DNA from: an uncultured bacterium
GTDB taxonomy: Bacteria > Planctomycetota > UBA1135 > GCA-002686595
Assembly: GCA_905480285.1 (NCBI GenBank)
Contig: CAJQPT010000065.1
Coordinates: 1 to 64,000, forward strand
DNA: 64,000 bases
Reading direction: 5' to 3'
Both the position numbers and the translations under genes were made by a program. Positions 52,881 through 62,975 of this stretch are shown in pieces. The first letter of the stretch is position 1, and each line of letters begins with the position of its first letter. The notes under the pieces were generated by a model. It was not told where the DNA came from. It saw only the letters and a program-made list of their open reading frames with translations, and searched no databases.

Positions 52881-54545
52881 GTGGCGTTCCGTCCTCGTAA
52901 CGACCTCGGCCTGGCCTGTGACCCTCTGTCGCGCCAGGTTCCGGGGATCCAAGAGTTCGCTCCCCCTGCCCCAAGCGCTCCCCCCTCAGATTGGCCCTGG
53001 CTCGACCCTCGCGCTTATGATCGCGGATCCGGCCGACCACCGCGCATTCCATTGCCCAGCTCCCTCTCTTCTCCCGACGCCGAGCTCGATCTCGAGCCTC
53101 CGCCAGCCGAGGCCTGGACCGTCTCCGTGGGGCCCCACGCGAGCGCCCTTGAGGCCGGCCCCGTCGCGGTCGCCTGGCCCTATCCCATGGCGGGCCCCCT
53201 GAGCCTCCTCGCGCTCCTCCTCGGCGCAGGCTTGCTCGCCATGCTGGCAGAGGCCATCGAGCGCGCTGTCCCCCGCGCTGGTTCGTCGGGCGATGACGAC
53301 CTGCCGCTGGATCCGATGGCGGACTACGTCGAGCGGCGCGAGTCGCTCGGCGCCTCCGCCAGCCTTGGCGCTCAGCTGTGCCGGGTCGCCGCCACGCTGG
53401 TGCTCCTGTCGCTGCTGACCGAGCCCGCACGATGGACCGTGACCGAGGCCGCCGTCCTCACGCTGGTCCTCGGCGCGCCGCTCCTTCACCTGACCACGCA
53501 GACGCTCCCCGCCGCGCTCGCCGGCTCGCGTGGGGACGCCCTCCTGCGAGCCGTCCTGCCGTGGTTCGCGCGACTGTCCGCCCCCATGCTCCCCCTGGTG
53601 GGCCTCCTGCGCATCATCCGCCGGGCCATCCTCCGAGGAGTCCGATCCTCGGAGGCCGACGAGGGCACGCGCCGCATGGTCGAGGGCTTCCGCGCCATGG
53701 TCGAGAGTGCCGAGTTTGACGGCGACCTCGCGGCCGAAACACGGGAGCTGATCGCCAACGCCATCGAGTTCGGCGAGGTGGACGCGGCTGAGGTAATGAC
53801 CCCGCGCACCGAGATCTTCGCCATCGAAGAGGACGCGGCCCTCTCGGACGCGGTCGCCGTGTTCGCCAGCGCGAGCTTCTCCCGGATCCCCGTGTACGAG
53901 GGCACCATCGACACGATCATTGGCACCCTCACAGCGCTGGAGGCCGCCAAAGCCGTCGCTGAGGGGCGCCTGGAGACCACCCGCATTCGCGACATCATGC
54001 GGCCCCCCCTGCTCGTCCCCGAGACCGTCCGGGTCCCCGACCTGCTGAACCAGTTCCGGGCGAACCGCCAGAAGATGGCCATCGTCGTGGATGAGTACGG
54101 GGGAACCGCTGGACTCGTCACGCTTGCCGACGTGGTCTCCGAGATCGTGGGGCACGTCAGCGACGAGTACGAGGAGGAGAACACCGCGTTCCGCAAGCTC
54201 GACAGCGGCGCGGTGGAGGCTGATGCCAGCCTCCACGTCTCCGATGTCAACGAGGCGCTCGACCTCGAGATACCCGAAGAATCCGACTACGAGACTCTCG
54301 GCGGGTTCGTGCTCTCGGAGGTTGGCCGCTTCCCGTCCTCCGGAGAGAGCTTCACCTCGAATGGCGTCACCTTTCGGGTCAGCGAGGCCAGCGATCGCCG
54401 CGTCCTGCGGGTCGTGATGGAACGGCCCGGGGGCCTCGAGCTGCGCCGCGAGCCCGGAGCTCCCTCCCCATCGCCACGCCTCGCCCCATCGACGTCTCGA
54501 GGCCGCGCCGGCAAGGACGAGGGACTCGAGCGCCGCGGCGCCTGA
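52881..54545 (+). CDS. CorC/HlyC-like CBS-domain membrane protein
   Basis: 554 residues from a GTG; the start is uncertain, since the first 85 residues are Pro-rich and an ATG at 53187 would begin just before the first helix. Three or four helices (about 103-125, 155-175, 185-205 and 225-240) form a reduced DUF21/CNNM-like part. EVMTPRTEIFAIEEDA opens a CBS pair (about 300-430, with IRDIMRPPLLVPETVRVPDLLNQFR and MAIVVDEYGGTAGLVTLADVVSEIVG). The C-terminal CorC_HlyC domain (450-520, SDYETLGGFVLSEVGRFPSSGE) follows. Family members take part in Mg2+/Co2+ efflux. It starts the run that continues with recO. Confidence 0.8.
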   Translation: MAFRPRNDLGLACDPLSRQVPGIQEFAPPAPSAPPSDWPWLDPRAYDRGSGRPPRIPLPSSLSSPDAELDLEPPPAEAWTVSVGPHASALEAGPVAVAWPYPMAGPLSLLALLLGAGLLAMLAEAIERAVPRAGSSGDDDLPLDPMADYVERRESLGASASLGAQLCRVAATLVLLSLLTEPARWTVTEAAVLTLVLGAPLLHLTTQTLPAALAGSRGDALLRAVLPWFARLSAPMLPLVGLLRIIRRAILRGVRSSEADEGTRRMVEGFRAMVESAEFDGDLAAETRELIANAIEFGEVDAAEVMTPRTEIFAIEEDAALSDAVAVFASASFSRIPVYEGTIDTIIGTLTALEAAKAVAEGRLETTRIRDIMRPPLLVPETVRVPDLLNQFRANRQKMAIVVDEYGGTAGLVTLADVVSEIVGHVSDEYEEENTAFRKLDSGAVEADASLHVSDVNEALDLEIPEESDYETLGGFVLSEVGRFPSSGESFTSNGVTFRVSEASDRRVLRVVMERPGGLELRREPGAPSPSPRLAPSTSRGRAGKDEGLERRGA

Positions 54546-54558
54546 GCCCCACCACCCC

Positions 54559-55416
54559 ATGCCCCGCTCACGCTCCGTCAGTCGTCGTCCGGCCTCGCGC
54601 GCCAGCGACCGGGGAATCATGCTGCGTCGGACGCCCTTCGGAGAGACCTCCCTGGTCGTCCACGTCCTGACACCCAACCACGGGCGGGTCGAGCTCATGG
54701 CGAAGGGCGCCCACCGTCCGCGCTCGAGGTTCTTCGGCGTCCTCGACTGGTTCGACACGCTCGAGTTGTCCTGGGTCCGACGTGGTGACTCCGAGCTCGG
54801 CACGCTACGCGAGGGAGAGCTTCACATCCGGCGGCGCCAGCTGACGCGGTCGCTGCGGAGCTATCGCGCCGCCCAGACGGTCGTCGAGCTCGCCGACCTC
54901 GTCACACGAGCTGGGTTCTCGGACCGTGAGCAGTTCGCGCTGGCTGAGGGTGCGCTCGACGCGCTCGACCGCGCCCAAGGTCCCCCCTCCGCCCTGCTGG
55001 CTGGCTTCGAGCTGAAGCTGCTGGAGCAGCTCGGGCTCGCGCCAGCTCTGGTCACCTGCGCCACCTGCGGCGCGCCGGCCGCGGCCGTGGACCCCGGCTC
55101 CGTGGAGCCCAGAGCCCCCTTCTCCACGGCTGTTGGAGGCCGCCTCTGCCCGATCCACGCGAACGAGGCTCACGCCTCGGGACTCCGCGTCGGTACCCTC
55201 CCGGTCTCCATCCTCGAATCTGCCCAGCTCGCCCTCAGCGCTCCTCTCGAGGAGCTCGACCGAGCCGGATGGCCCACGGATCGCTCGATCCGCGTTCTGG
55301 ACTTCGCTGGCCGATTCCTGGATCACCACCTGGAGGCACGACCCAAGAGCCACGCTCGCTTCCTGGCGGCGCCAGATCGAAACCGACGCCCCGCATCACG
55401 CCCCGACGCCCCTTGA
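54559..55416 (+). CDS. recO: DNA repair protein RecO
   Basis: 285 residues. The N-terminal OB fold reads SDRGIMLRRTPFGETSLVVHVLTPNHGRVELMAKGAHRPRSRFFGVLDWFDTLELSW, diagnostic of RecO. The helical part has FELKLLEQLGLAPALVTCATCG and GGRLCPIHA, a zinc-binding-like set of Cys residues as in many RecO proteins. It loads RecA with RecR in gap repair. It lies 13 bases after the CorC-like gene and overlaps the next gene (TTGA). Confidence 0.9.
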   Translation: MPRSRSVSRRPASRASDRGIMLRRTPFGETSLVVHVLTPNHGRVELMAKGAHRPRSRFFGVLDWFDTLELSWVRRGDSELGTLREGELHIRRRQLTRSLRSYRAAQTVVELADLVTRAGFSDREQFALAEGALDALDRAQGPPSALLAGFELKLLEQLGLAPALVTCATCGAPAAAVDPGSVEPRAPFSTAVGGRLCPIHANEAHASGLRVGTLPVSILESAQLALSAPLEELDRAGWPTDRSIRVLDFAGRFLDHHLEARPKSHARFLAAPDRNRRPASRPDAP

Positions 55417-56678
55417 CGCCCCCCATCACCACAAAGTCCCCCTTGCTGCCCGGCCTCGCACTCCTCGCGCTCGCCAGCTGCAGCTCGAGCCCGATCGCCT
55501 CGGTGTCTCCCATGGACCCCGACCAGGTCCCGGCGACGCTCATGGCCGCGCAAGCCTCGACAGCCGACCAGCTGGCAGATGGGCAGCTGGTGGACACCGT
55601 CGCGGACCTGCTCTCGGCGAACAAGGCCCGTGGACTCGACACGCGGACCCGGGTGGAGGTTCGCACCGCGCTCGAGCTCTACGCCCAGGAGCTCGCGGAC
55701 CGCGGTGAGAACCCGCGAGCCCTCGAGGACCTCTCGGAGACCGACCTGCCTGCCCGGATCTCCGTGCCGGCTGGGATTCGTTCCGCGACCCTCTACCTCG
55801 CCCGTGAGGATCGCAAGGACGCGTTCAAGACGATCAAGAAGCTCGACACCCGGTACCCGTCCCACGGTCTCCGTGACGAGGCCGGCGACTTGCTCATGGA
55901 GATCGGCAACAGCTACTACTTCGACAAGCGTCGCAAGTTCTTCCTGTTCCCCTACTCGAGCAACGCGCCGCAGGTCTACGAGTACTTGAGCACGGAGTAC
56001 CCCAAGCACCCCGAGACCGATGACGCGCTGAATCGGCTGGCCGATACCTACGCCAAGAACCGGCAGTACAGCTTCGCCATCGAGAAGCGCGAGAACCTCA
56101 TCCTCTGGTGCCGGGACTCTCCCTATCGAATTGCAAGCGAGGCCGCGGTGCCGGAACTCCGTCTCGCCGCGCTCGATGGGCCGGAGTACGACCGAGCCGC
56201 CATGTTGATCGCCCTCACGGAGCTGGAGACCTGGATCTCGAGGTACCCCGACAACGAGCTGCGCCCTGACGTGGAGAGGACCATGATCGACTGCCTGCAG
56301 CGCCTCGCCGATAACGACATGGTCGTCGCCCGCTTCTACCGCACCGTCCTGAGCGCAACGGGCGCACGCCAGCACGCTGCCCGGGCGCTGGAGTTCGCGA
56401 AGCGAGCGGGGAACCCGGAGCAGCTGGAGGAGATCCGGACGTTCCTCGCAGCCGTCGATGAGATCGAGTCTCTCGGGCCGCCGAGGGAGATCACCCAGGG
56501 AGCGGAGTTCGAGGGCATCCTCCCGCTCGGCGCTGAGTTCGACCAGCTGGGACCCGCCGAGTTGGCGCCCGGCTCCGAGACGCCGGAGGCCGACCGAAGA
56601 AAGCGCGACGTCGACCAGAGCGATGAGTCCCCGCGTGCTCCTGCCTCCAGCTCGGAGAGCAGCGGAGGGACGCTGTGA
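55413..56678 (+). CDS. BamD-like outer membrane assembly lipoprotein
   Basis: 421 residues from the TTG at 55413, which overlaps the recO stop by four bases and gives a lipoprotein signal (LLPGLALLALASCSSSP). Helical TPR-like repeats follow: LYLAREDRKDAFKTIKKLDTRYPSHGLRDEAGDLLMEIGNSYY, then VYEYLSTEYPKHPETDDALNRLADTYAKNRQYSFAIEKRENLI and LETWISRYPDNELRPDVERTMIDCLQRLADNDM. The Y-P-x-S/D ends are typical of BamD (YfiO), the TPR lipoprotein of the BAM complex. It is longer than the E. coli protein by about 175 residues, mostly at both ends. Co-transcribed with the LptE-like gene. Confidence 0.75.
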   Translation: MTPPITTKSPLLPGLALLALASCSSSPIASVSPMDPDQVPATLMAAQASTADQLADGQLVDTVADLLSANKARGLDTRTRVEVRTALELYAQELADRGENPRALEDLSETDLPARISVPAGIRSATLYLAREDRKDAFKTIKKLDTRYPSHGLRDEAGDLLMEIGNSYYFDKRRKFFLFPYSSNAPQVYEYLSTEYPKHPETDDALNRLADTYAKNRQYSFAIEKRENLILWCRDSPYRIASEAAVPELRLAALDGPEYDRAAMLIALTELETWISRYPDNELRPDVERTMIDCLQRLADNDMVVARFYRTVLSATGARQHAARALEFAKRAGNPEQLEEIRTFLAAVDEIESLGPPREITQGAEFEGILPLGAEFDQLGPAELAPGSETPEADRRKRDVDQSDESPRAPASSSESSGGTL

Positions 56679-57250
56679 GCTCCGTGCGACGGCGCCTGTC
56701 GGCTCTCCTTGTCCTCGTTGCTGGCCTGGTCCCCGGCGCAGGCCTGGCCCTCAGCGCTGGCCTGCTCGGGGGGTGCGGATATCAGACGGGCCTGAGCCCG
56801 ACGATGCCCGACGGCCGCACCGCCGAGTCGATCGGTATCGAGATCTTCGGCAACGAGAGCCTGCTACCGAATCTCGAGCAGCCCCTGCACGCCGCCACGA
56901 CCAAGTCCGCACGCCGCTTCCTGGACCTCGAGCTCCGCTCCCCCGGCCGCAGCGACCTGGTCCTGCGGGGATCGATCAAGGACTTCCAGCGACTGCCCGG
57001 CGCTCGGACCCCCGACAACCTCTTCGTCGAGACCAGGGATGTGATCGTGATCGAGGCGACCCTCGTGGATCGCGCGCGGGGCGTGGAGCTCGGGACCACC
57101 GTCGTGGAGACGGTCGTTGGGTCCGCTATCGACATCCCCGGCCGAGAGCCCGTGCAGCGCGAGCGCGCCCTCAAGGTCGCCGCGGACCAGATCGTGCTCT
57201 CACTCGTCGCCGAGCTGCAGTATCGCGACACCCCACCACCCCTGGACTGA
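56675..57250 (+). CDS. LptE-like LPS-assembly lipoprotein
   Basis: 191 residues from a GTG that overlaps the preceding stop (GTGA). The signal ends in LSAGLLGGCGYQ, the lipidated Cys followed by GYQ typical of LptE (PF04390). The fold has SIGIEIFGNESLLPNLEQPLHAATTKSARRF, VLRGSIKDFQRLP and ERALKVAADQIVLSLVAELQ. It would sit with LptD in the outer membrane; its presence argues for an LPS-type outer membrane. The LptD gene is not in the window. Confidence 0.75.
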   Translation: MSSVRRRLSALLVLVAGLVPGAGLALSAGLLGGCGYQTGLSPTMPDGRTAESIGIEIFGNESLLPNLEQPLHAATTKSARRFLDLELRSPGRSDLVLRGSIKDFQRLPGARTPDNLFVETRDVIVIEATLVDRARGVELGTTVVETVVGSAIDIPGREPVQRERALKVAADQIVLSLVAELQYRDTPPPLD

Positions 57251-57454
57251 CCTCCCGTAAGCCCCCGATGAAGATCGGGGGTCAACGCAGAGGCGCTGGC
57301 CCCGATGGCCTACACTGCTCCGAGCACGTCGACCATTCCGCTCTGCCGGCCCTGAAGGGCCATCGCGGGCGCTTCCAGCTTCCCAGGCACGTCTCTCGCG
57401 TCCTGGCGGTTTCAGGGGCTGGAGAATCACTGACGACGGGCCGATAACCAAGCT

Positions 57455-59797
57455 ATGGCCGATTCACAGCCCCAGGGGGACAAGGCGCGCAAGCCCCGTC
57501 CCTTCGGTTCGTTCCTCCTGTTCCTCACCGTCATCGTGGTGGTGCTGGTCGCGTTCAGCGGCAGCAGCCTGCGCAAGACCGAGGAGTTCACGCAGGATGT
57601 CTTCCTGCACGCGCTCGTCACGGGCACGGTCCAGCGCCTCGAGCTGAAGGGCCAGACCGACGTGGAGGGCGTCCTGACCTCCGGGAAGTCGTTCCAGACG
57701 TCCTTCGCCAGCGTCGCCGAGCACGAGGACTACTGGCGCGACGTCAAGGCGCGCGCGAGGTACACCAGCGTCCAGCCCGGCCCGCTCCTGACCGCGCTGT
57801 CCGACGGGACCTTCCAGCCGACCGAGGTCTGGCAGGTGACCGAGGTCTCCGTGGAGTCGACGCGAGCCCCTGAGGCGGACGAGGTCCCCACGGTGCCCCG
57901 CACCCGCCAGACCGACCGCCTGTACGTCTTCGGCGTGGCCACCCCGGGATCAGGCTTCACCCCCACCGACGGCACGGTGGGCGAGGGGACCAACGGAGAG
58001 AAGGGCGACTACGAGATCGCCCTGAAGGTCGGCAACGTCGCGCCGCAGCTCACGGAGATCCGGGAGGCGCTGGTCGCCAAGGGGGCCACGCTCAAGCCGT
58101 GGTCCTTCGACCTGACTCCCAACGGGGGCACCGTGCACGGCCCCCCCGACGGGTCGTTCACGCTCATGCTGCTGACCTACGGTCCGTGGATCCTCATCTT
58201 CGCCATCTTCATCCTGTTCATGCGCCAGATGCGCAGCCAGGGCTCAGGTGCGGGCGTCATGAGTTTCGGACGCAGCCGCGCGCAGATGTACACGAAGGAG
58301 AACCACACTGGCGTCACCTTCGAGGACGTCGCCGGAGCCCAGGAAGCCAAGGCCGAGGTGCGCGAGGTCGTCGAGTTCCTCAAGAACCCCGGTAAGTTCA
58401 CGCGCATCGGCGGCCGCATCCCCCGGGGCGTCCTCCTCGTCGGGTCACCAGGCTGTGGCAAGACGCTGCTCGCCAAGGCGATCGCCGGTGAAGCTGAGGT
58501 GCCCTTCTTCTCGATCTCGGGCTCCGACTTCGTCGAGATGTTCGTGGGTGTCGGCGCGAGCCGCGTCCGGGACCTCTTCAAGCAGGCCCGCGAGAACTCG
58601 CCCTGCATCATCTTCCTGGACGAGATTGACGCCGTTGGCCGCAGGCGCGGCAGCGGCATGGGTGGAGGGCACGATGAGCGTGAGCAGACCCTCAACGCGA
58701 TCCTCGTCGAGATGGACGGCTTCAGCACCGACGAGGGCATCATCGTCGTGGCCGCGACCAACCGCCCGGACGTGCTCGACCCCGCGCTGCTCCGCCCCGG
58801 CCGCTTCGATCGGGAGGTGACCATTGACCTGCCCGACCTCGACGGACGTGAGGCGATCCTCGGCGTGCACCTCAAGAAGGTCCGCGTGGCCAAGGGGATC
58901 GAGGTCATCGACCTCGCCCGAGCCACGCCCGGCTACTCCGGCGCCGACCTCGCCGCCATCGTGAACGAGGCGGCCATCATGGCCGTGCTTGACAAGAAGG
59001 ACGAGATCGAGATGCCGCACCTCGAGGAGGCGGCGGCGAAGGTCCGCTACGGGCGACAGAAGATCGCCCGCAACGTCGAGAAGGAGGACCTCGAGATCAC
59101 CGCCTACCACGAGGCGGGTCACACCATCGTGGCTGCGAAGCTCGAGGACCAGGTGGACGTGCCCCACAAGGTCACCATCGTGCCCCGCGGGCGCGCCCTC
59201 GGCGCGACCATGATGCTCCCGGAGAAGGAGAGCTACCACACCCAGCGGCGCCGGCTGCTCGGCCAGCTCGCCATGCTCTACGGAGGTCGAGTCGCCGAGG
59301 AGATCTTCTGCGGCGACATCTCCGCCGGCGCCTCAGATGACATCCGGAGGGCCACCGAGCTGGCGCGCGCGATGGTCACCGAGCTCGGCATGAGCGACAA
59401 GGTGGGTCCCATCAACTTCGCGGAGCGCCAGGGCTCGGACTTCCTGGGCACGGAGCTCATGAGCGGCAAGTGGCACTCCGAGGAGACCGCTCGCGAGATC
59501 GACGAGGAGATCAGGCGCATCATGCGCGAGGCCTATGAGCTCGCCCGCGACCTCGTGGGAGAGAGCCGCGAAGCGATGGAGCGCCTCACCCAGGGGCTGC
59601 TGCTCTACGAGACGCTGGACCGCGAGGAGATCGCAAAGCTGATCGACGGCGAGGCACCCGAGAGCCTCCGGGAGAAGACCGCCGAGGAGATCCGCGAGGA
59701 GCGCCGCTCGGCCAAGCCCTCCCCCCCTCCCGTGGCAGCGCCCGAGCTGGACATCGACGGCGACAGCGGCTCCATGCCCGGCCTCTCGCCGGCCTGA
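57455..59797 (+). CDS. ftsH: ATP-dependent zinc metalloprotease FtsH
   Basis: 780 residues. TM1 is 19-34 and TM2 236-257; between them lies an unusually large extracytoplasmic domain of about 200 residues (E. coli has about 70). The AAA domain follows: Walker A GSPGCGKT at 330-337, Walker B IIFLDEID at 385-392, the pore loop [14 protein letters not shown], and [22 protein letters not shown]. The zinc site HEAGH is at 552-556, with the third ligand Asp in [15 protein letters not shown]. The C-terminal tail is Pro-rich. It degrades membrane and short-lived cytoplasmic proteins. It starts 204 bases after the LptE-like gene and is followed after nine bases by folP. Confidence 0.96.
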   Translation: MADSQPQGDKARKPRPFGSFLLFLTVIVVVLVAFSGSSLRKTEEFTQDVFLHALVTGTVQRLELKGQTDVEGVLTSGKSFQTSFASVAEHEDYWRDVKARARYTSVQPGPLLTALSDGTFQPTEVWQVTEVSVESTRAPEADEVPTVPRTRQTDRLYVFGVATPGSGFTPTDGTVGEGTNGEKGDYEIALKVGNVAPQLTEIREALVAKGATLKPWSFDLTPNGGTVHGPPDGSFTLMLLTYGPWILIFAIFILFMRQMRSQGSGAGVMSFGRSRAQMYTKENHTGVTFEDVAGAQEAKAEVREVVEFLKNPGKFTRIGGRIPRGVLLVGSPGCGKTLLAKAIAGEAEVPFFSISGSDFVEMFVGVGASRVRDLFKQARENSPCIIFLDEIDAVGRRRGSGMGGGHDEREQTLNAILVEMDGFSTDEGIIVVAATNRPDVLDPALLRPGRFDREVTIDLPDLDGREAILGVHLKKVRVAKGIEVIDLARATPGYSGADLAAIVNEAAIMAVLDKKDEIEMPHLEEAAAKVRYGRQKIARNVEKEDLEITAYHEAGHTIVAAKLEDQVDVPHKVTIVPRGRALGATMMLPEKESYHTQRRRLLGQLAMLYGGRVAEEIFCGDISAGASDDIRRATELARAMVTELGMSDKVGPINFAERQGSDFLGTELMSGKWHSEETAREIDEEIRRIMREAYELARDLVGESREAMERLTQGLLLYETLDREEIAKLIDGEAPESLREKTAEEIREERRSAKPSPPPVAAPELDIDGDSGSMPGLSPA

Positions 59798-59806
59798 CGG
59801 TCGACC

Positions 59807-60796
59807 TTGAGCGCCGTCGCCCCCCACGGCCAGGGGCCGCCCCGCCCCTGGCCCCTTGATCCTGAGCGCGGCTTCGCCCCCGGGTCGCGCACGCCCTCCA
59901 TGATGGGCGTGGTCAACGTCACCCCCGACAGCTTCTCGGACGGCGGACGGTTCCTCGATCCGGATCGCGCCATCGAGCACGGCCTCCAGCTCATCGACGA
60001 GGGCGCCGACGTGCTCGACGTGGGCGGCGAGTCCACCCGTCCCGGGGCCGACCCAGTTCCTGCCGAGGAGGAGCTACGGCGCATCCTCCCGGTCATCGAG
60101 GCCCTCGCGGCGCGAGGCTCCGTCCCGATCTCCGTGGACACCACCAAGGCCAGCGTGGCCCGTCTCGCGGTGGAAGCAGGCGCTCGCATCGTCAACGACA
60201 TCAGCGGGGGGCTCGCGGATCCAGAGATGATCCCGACGGTCGCCCAGCTCAGAGAGGACCATGACCTGTTCCTGGTCCTCATGCATCGACAGGGCGCGCC
60301 GGAGTCCATGCAAGCGGCCCCTCGGTACGGAGATGCCCTCTCAGAGGTTCGGCGGTGCCTCCAGGAGCGGATGGAGGCCGGCCTCGAGGCAGGGATCCCC
60401 GCTGACCGGCTGGCCCTCGACCCGGGGATCGGCTTCGGGAAGAGCCTCGAGCACAATCTGCAGCTCCTTCGGGGCCTGACCGAACTGCGCGCCGTGGGCT
60501 CGCCACTGCTCCTCGGCGTCTCCCGGAAGTCCTTCATCGGGCACATCACGGGCCAGGAACGCGCCGCCGACTGGGAAGAGGCTGCCCGCCGACGGGCGCC
60601 TGACCAGCGGGAGCGGGTCGGGGGCACCGCGGCCGCGATCGCGCTCGCGGTCTCAACCGGCAGCGCAGACATCCTGAGGGTGCATGACGTGGCGATCATG
60701 CGAGAGGCCGTCCTCGTAGCCGCGGCCATCGGCCCCTGCCAGGGAGGGACCGCGTCGAGCCCCTCCGAGAGGACCGGCCCACAAGCTGCGGATTGA
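59807..60796 (+). CDS. folP: Dihydropteroate synthase
   Basis: 329 residues from a TTG start. MGVVNVTPDSFSDGGRFLDPDRAIEHGLQLIDEGADVLDVGGESTRPGAD is the diagnostic N-terminal pterin-binding part. ISVDTTKASVARLAVEAGARIVNDISGG, LALDPGIGFGKSLEHNLQLLRGL, LLLGVSRKSFIG and DILRVHDV complete the TIM barrel. It condenses 6-hydroxymethyl-dihydropterin pyrophosphate with p-aminobenzoate in folate synthesis. It is nine bases downstream of ftsH and probably in the same transcript. Confidence 0.95.
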   Translation: MSAVAPHGQGPPRPWPLDPERGFAPGSRTPSMMGVVNVTPDSFSDGGRFLDPDRAIEHGLQLIDEGADVLDVGGESTRPGADPVPAEEELRRILPVIEALAARGSVPISVDTTKASVARLAVEAGARIVNDISGGLADPEMIPTVAQLREDHDLFLVLMHRQGAPESMQAAPRYGDALSEVRRCLQERMEAGLEAGIPADRLALDPGIGFGKSLEHNLQLLRGLTELRAVGSPLLLGVSRKSFIGHITGQERAADWEEAARRRAPDQRERVGGTAAAIALAVSTGSADILRVHDVAIMREAVLVAAAIGPCQGGTASSPSERTGPQAAD

Positions 60797-60989
60797 CGCG
60801 AGGGAGGCCGCCGGGCCGCCGCCCGAGAACAGGGCTTCACTCCAGCCCCCTGGACCGCCGATCCAGGGAGAGGGCGCGAGCCGGCCACGGACGACCGTAT
60901 AGGGATGCGGCGCGTGCTCACGGACCTCTTGGGCGATAGTCTTGGGGTTCGTAGCGGCCGATCGCGCCAGAACCGCACGCCACCCAAAG

Positions 60990-62975
60990 ATGCCCCCCGA
61001 CCCCAAGACAATCGCTCAGGTCTTCATCCTGACGGTCGGGATCCAGCTGTTCCTGTCCTTCCTCACGACCGCGCGTAGCAGCCGGATGATTCGAGGGGCG
61101 GCCCTCGCGTACTTCTTCCTGTACGGGGTCCTCCTGAGCGTCGCGGAGCAGGCCGACCTCGTGGAGCTGGAGGTCATCGTGAACAGCGTGACGGGCTTCG
61201 CCGTGGTCATCCTGGCGGTGGTCTTCCAGCCGGAGCTGCGCCGCGGGATCGTGAGGATCGGGGACACCCCCCTCCTCCGCCGCTTCCTCGGGCGCCAGTC
61301 CTACGACGCCGTGGATGAGGTCGCCGAGGCATGCATCTCCATGGCGAAGCGTAAACAGGGGGCGCTCATCGCCTTCGAACGCCAGGCGACCCTCGACTCC
61401 TACACGACCAACTCCGTCAAGGTCGACGGCAACGTCCATCGGGACCTGCTGGACAGCATCTTCCACACCGGCGGCGCCCTGCACGATGGGGCCGTCATCC
61501 TCCGGGAGGGCCGGGTGCTCTGCGCCATGGCGATCCTCCCGCTGTCAGAGAACGATCAGCTGGCGAGCTCGGTGGGCACCCGACACCGGGCGGCCCTCGG
61601 CCTCACCGAAGAGACCGACGCCGTCGTCGTCGCCGTCTCCGAGGAGACGGGGCTCATCTCGGTCTTCCAGGGTGGAACGATGGAGCGGCGCGTCCTCCGT
61701 GATGAGCTCGGCGATGTGCTCCGCGCGCGCCTCGGCGGGGACGACCTCGCCGCCCCCAGTCGAGCCGAGCGGCGCCCGCTCCTCGGGCGGCTTGCGAAGA
61801 TGGCCTTCGGAGACCCTGGCGGGAAGCTCACGTCCCTGCTCCTCGCCGTCTTCATCTTCTCCCTCGCGGGCCGCGCGGTGATGGGCGAGCAGACCTTCAC
61901 GGTCGAGGTGCAAGTCGAGGCGGGATCAGAGGCCAACACCATTCCGACCCGCGGCGTCCTGACCGTCGTGCTCCCGAGCGAGGGTCTGCACCTCGCCAAC
62001 CCCATGGACGGGGCCCGCCTTGAGGTACGCGCGGAGGCCTCCGAGGCGCAGCTCGACATGATCCGAGGGGGCCTCGGCGGCGTCCTGCTCGTCGACGAGG
62101 GTTGGGTGGGCAAGGAACGCCAGGTGGAGCCCTCGGACCTCTCATGGGGACTCGGGCGGGTTCTGGGGGAGCTGGAGGTTCAATTCGTCACGCCGGAGGC
62201 CCTCGTCCTGAAGGTCGAGCAGTACGCCAACGATGAGATCGAGCCCTCGATCGCCTCCCTGGCCACCTCACCGGAGGCTGCTGCGGCCGGAGACTTCGCG
62301 CTGATCTCCCTCCCCCAGGCCTCGGGCCTCCTCGCCGAGTCCCTCGAGTTCAACCCGTCGCGCGTGGGGGTCCGCGGCCCGGCGGACGTGATCGAGTCCA
62401 TCTCCGCCGACCCCTCGATCCTCGCCTTCGAGCCGATCGACCTGTCGGCCTATTCGGGGCGAGGCTTCGTCGAGCGCGTGCGGATCGATCGCACGAAGCT
62501 GCCGGAGATCGAGATCGACGGGGAGCTGTTCCTGCGGGGAGAGCTGGCCCCGAAGGAGATCCTGATCACCACGCTGGAACTGGAGGTCGCCCTGGTGTCC
62601 TTCGACGCGGCGCGCCTCACAGGCGACATCCCTTTCCTCCCCCCCACCGAGCTGGTCAAGGTCCAGGTGATGGAGCGCGGGCTCTTTCCTGAGGGGCTCC
62701 CCGAGGCCACACGGACCCAGATGCTCCAGGAGGTCCTGCAGTTTGCCAGAGAGAACGCGCGGGTCTTCGTGGACGTGGACCGTGCCCTCCGTGAACCGGG
62801 TAACCGAGCGCCGGTGGAAATTGATGCCCTCGACCCGCTCTGGCGCCAGCGGCTCGGCCCCTACTTCAACGAGGCCAAGGCCGACCCGGCGTCCTCGCTC
62901 CGCCTCATCGTGGATGATTCCACGAGCTCCATCGCCCTTGTCCGCGAACTGCCAGATGACGACCAAGAGAAGTGA
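60990..62975 (+). CDS. cdaA: Diadenylate cyclase fused to a CdaR/YbbR-like region
   Basis: 661 residues from the ATG at 60990. Residues 10-80 hold three membrane helices, then QPELRRGIVRIG leads into the DAC domain (about 100-245). The catalytic motifs are intact: DGA at 166-168 in GGALHDGAVI and RHR at 198-200 in VGTRHRAALGL. A fourth helix at 280-298 (LTSLLLAVFIFSLAGRAV) is followed by about 360 exported residues with YbbR-like beta modules (TFTVEVQVEAG, PSRVGVRGPADVIESIS, VRIDRTKLPEIEIDGELF), as in the separate CdaR protein. The enzyme makes cyclic di-AMP; the fused part would be its regulator. It overlaps glmM by 20 bases, the conserved cdaA-cdaR-glmM arrangement. Confidence 0.88.
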   Translation: MPPDPKTIAQVFILTVGIQLFLSFLTTARSSRMIRGAALAYFFLYGVLLSVAEQADLVELEVIVNSVTGFAVVILAVVFQPELRRGIVRIGDTPLLRRFLGRQSYDAVDEVAEACISMAKRKQGALIAFERQATLDSYTTNSVKVDGNVHRDLLDSIFHTGGALHDGAVILREGRVLCAMAILPLSENDQLASSVGTRHRAALGLTEETDAVVVAVSEETGLISVFQGGTMERRVLRDELGDVLRARLGGDDLAAPSRAERRPLLGRLAKMAFGDPGGKLTSLLLAVFIFSLAGRAVMGEQTFTVEVQVEAGSEANTIPTRGVLTVVLPSEGLHLANPMDGARLEVRAEASEAQLDMIRGGLGGVLLVDEGWVGKERQVEPSDLSWGLGRVLGELEVQFVTPEALVLKVEQYANDEIEPSIASLATSPEAAAAGDFALISLPQASGLLAESLEFNPSRVGVRGPADVIESISADPSILAFEPIDLSAYSGRGFVERVRIDRTKLPEIEIDGELFLRGELAPKEILITTLELEVALVSFDAARLTGDIPFLPPTELVKVQVMERGLFPEGLPEATRTQMLQEVLQFARENARVFVDVDRALREPGNRAPVEIDALDPLWRQRLGPYFNEAKADPASSLRLIVDDSTSSIALVRELPDDDQEK

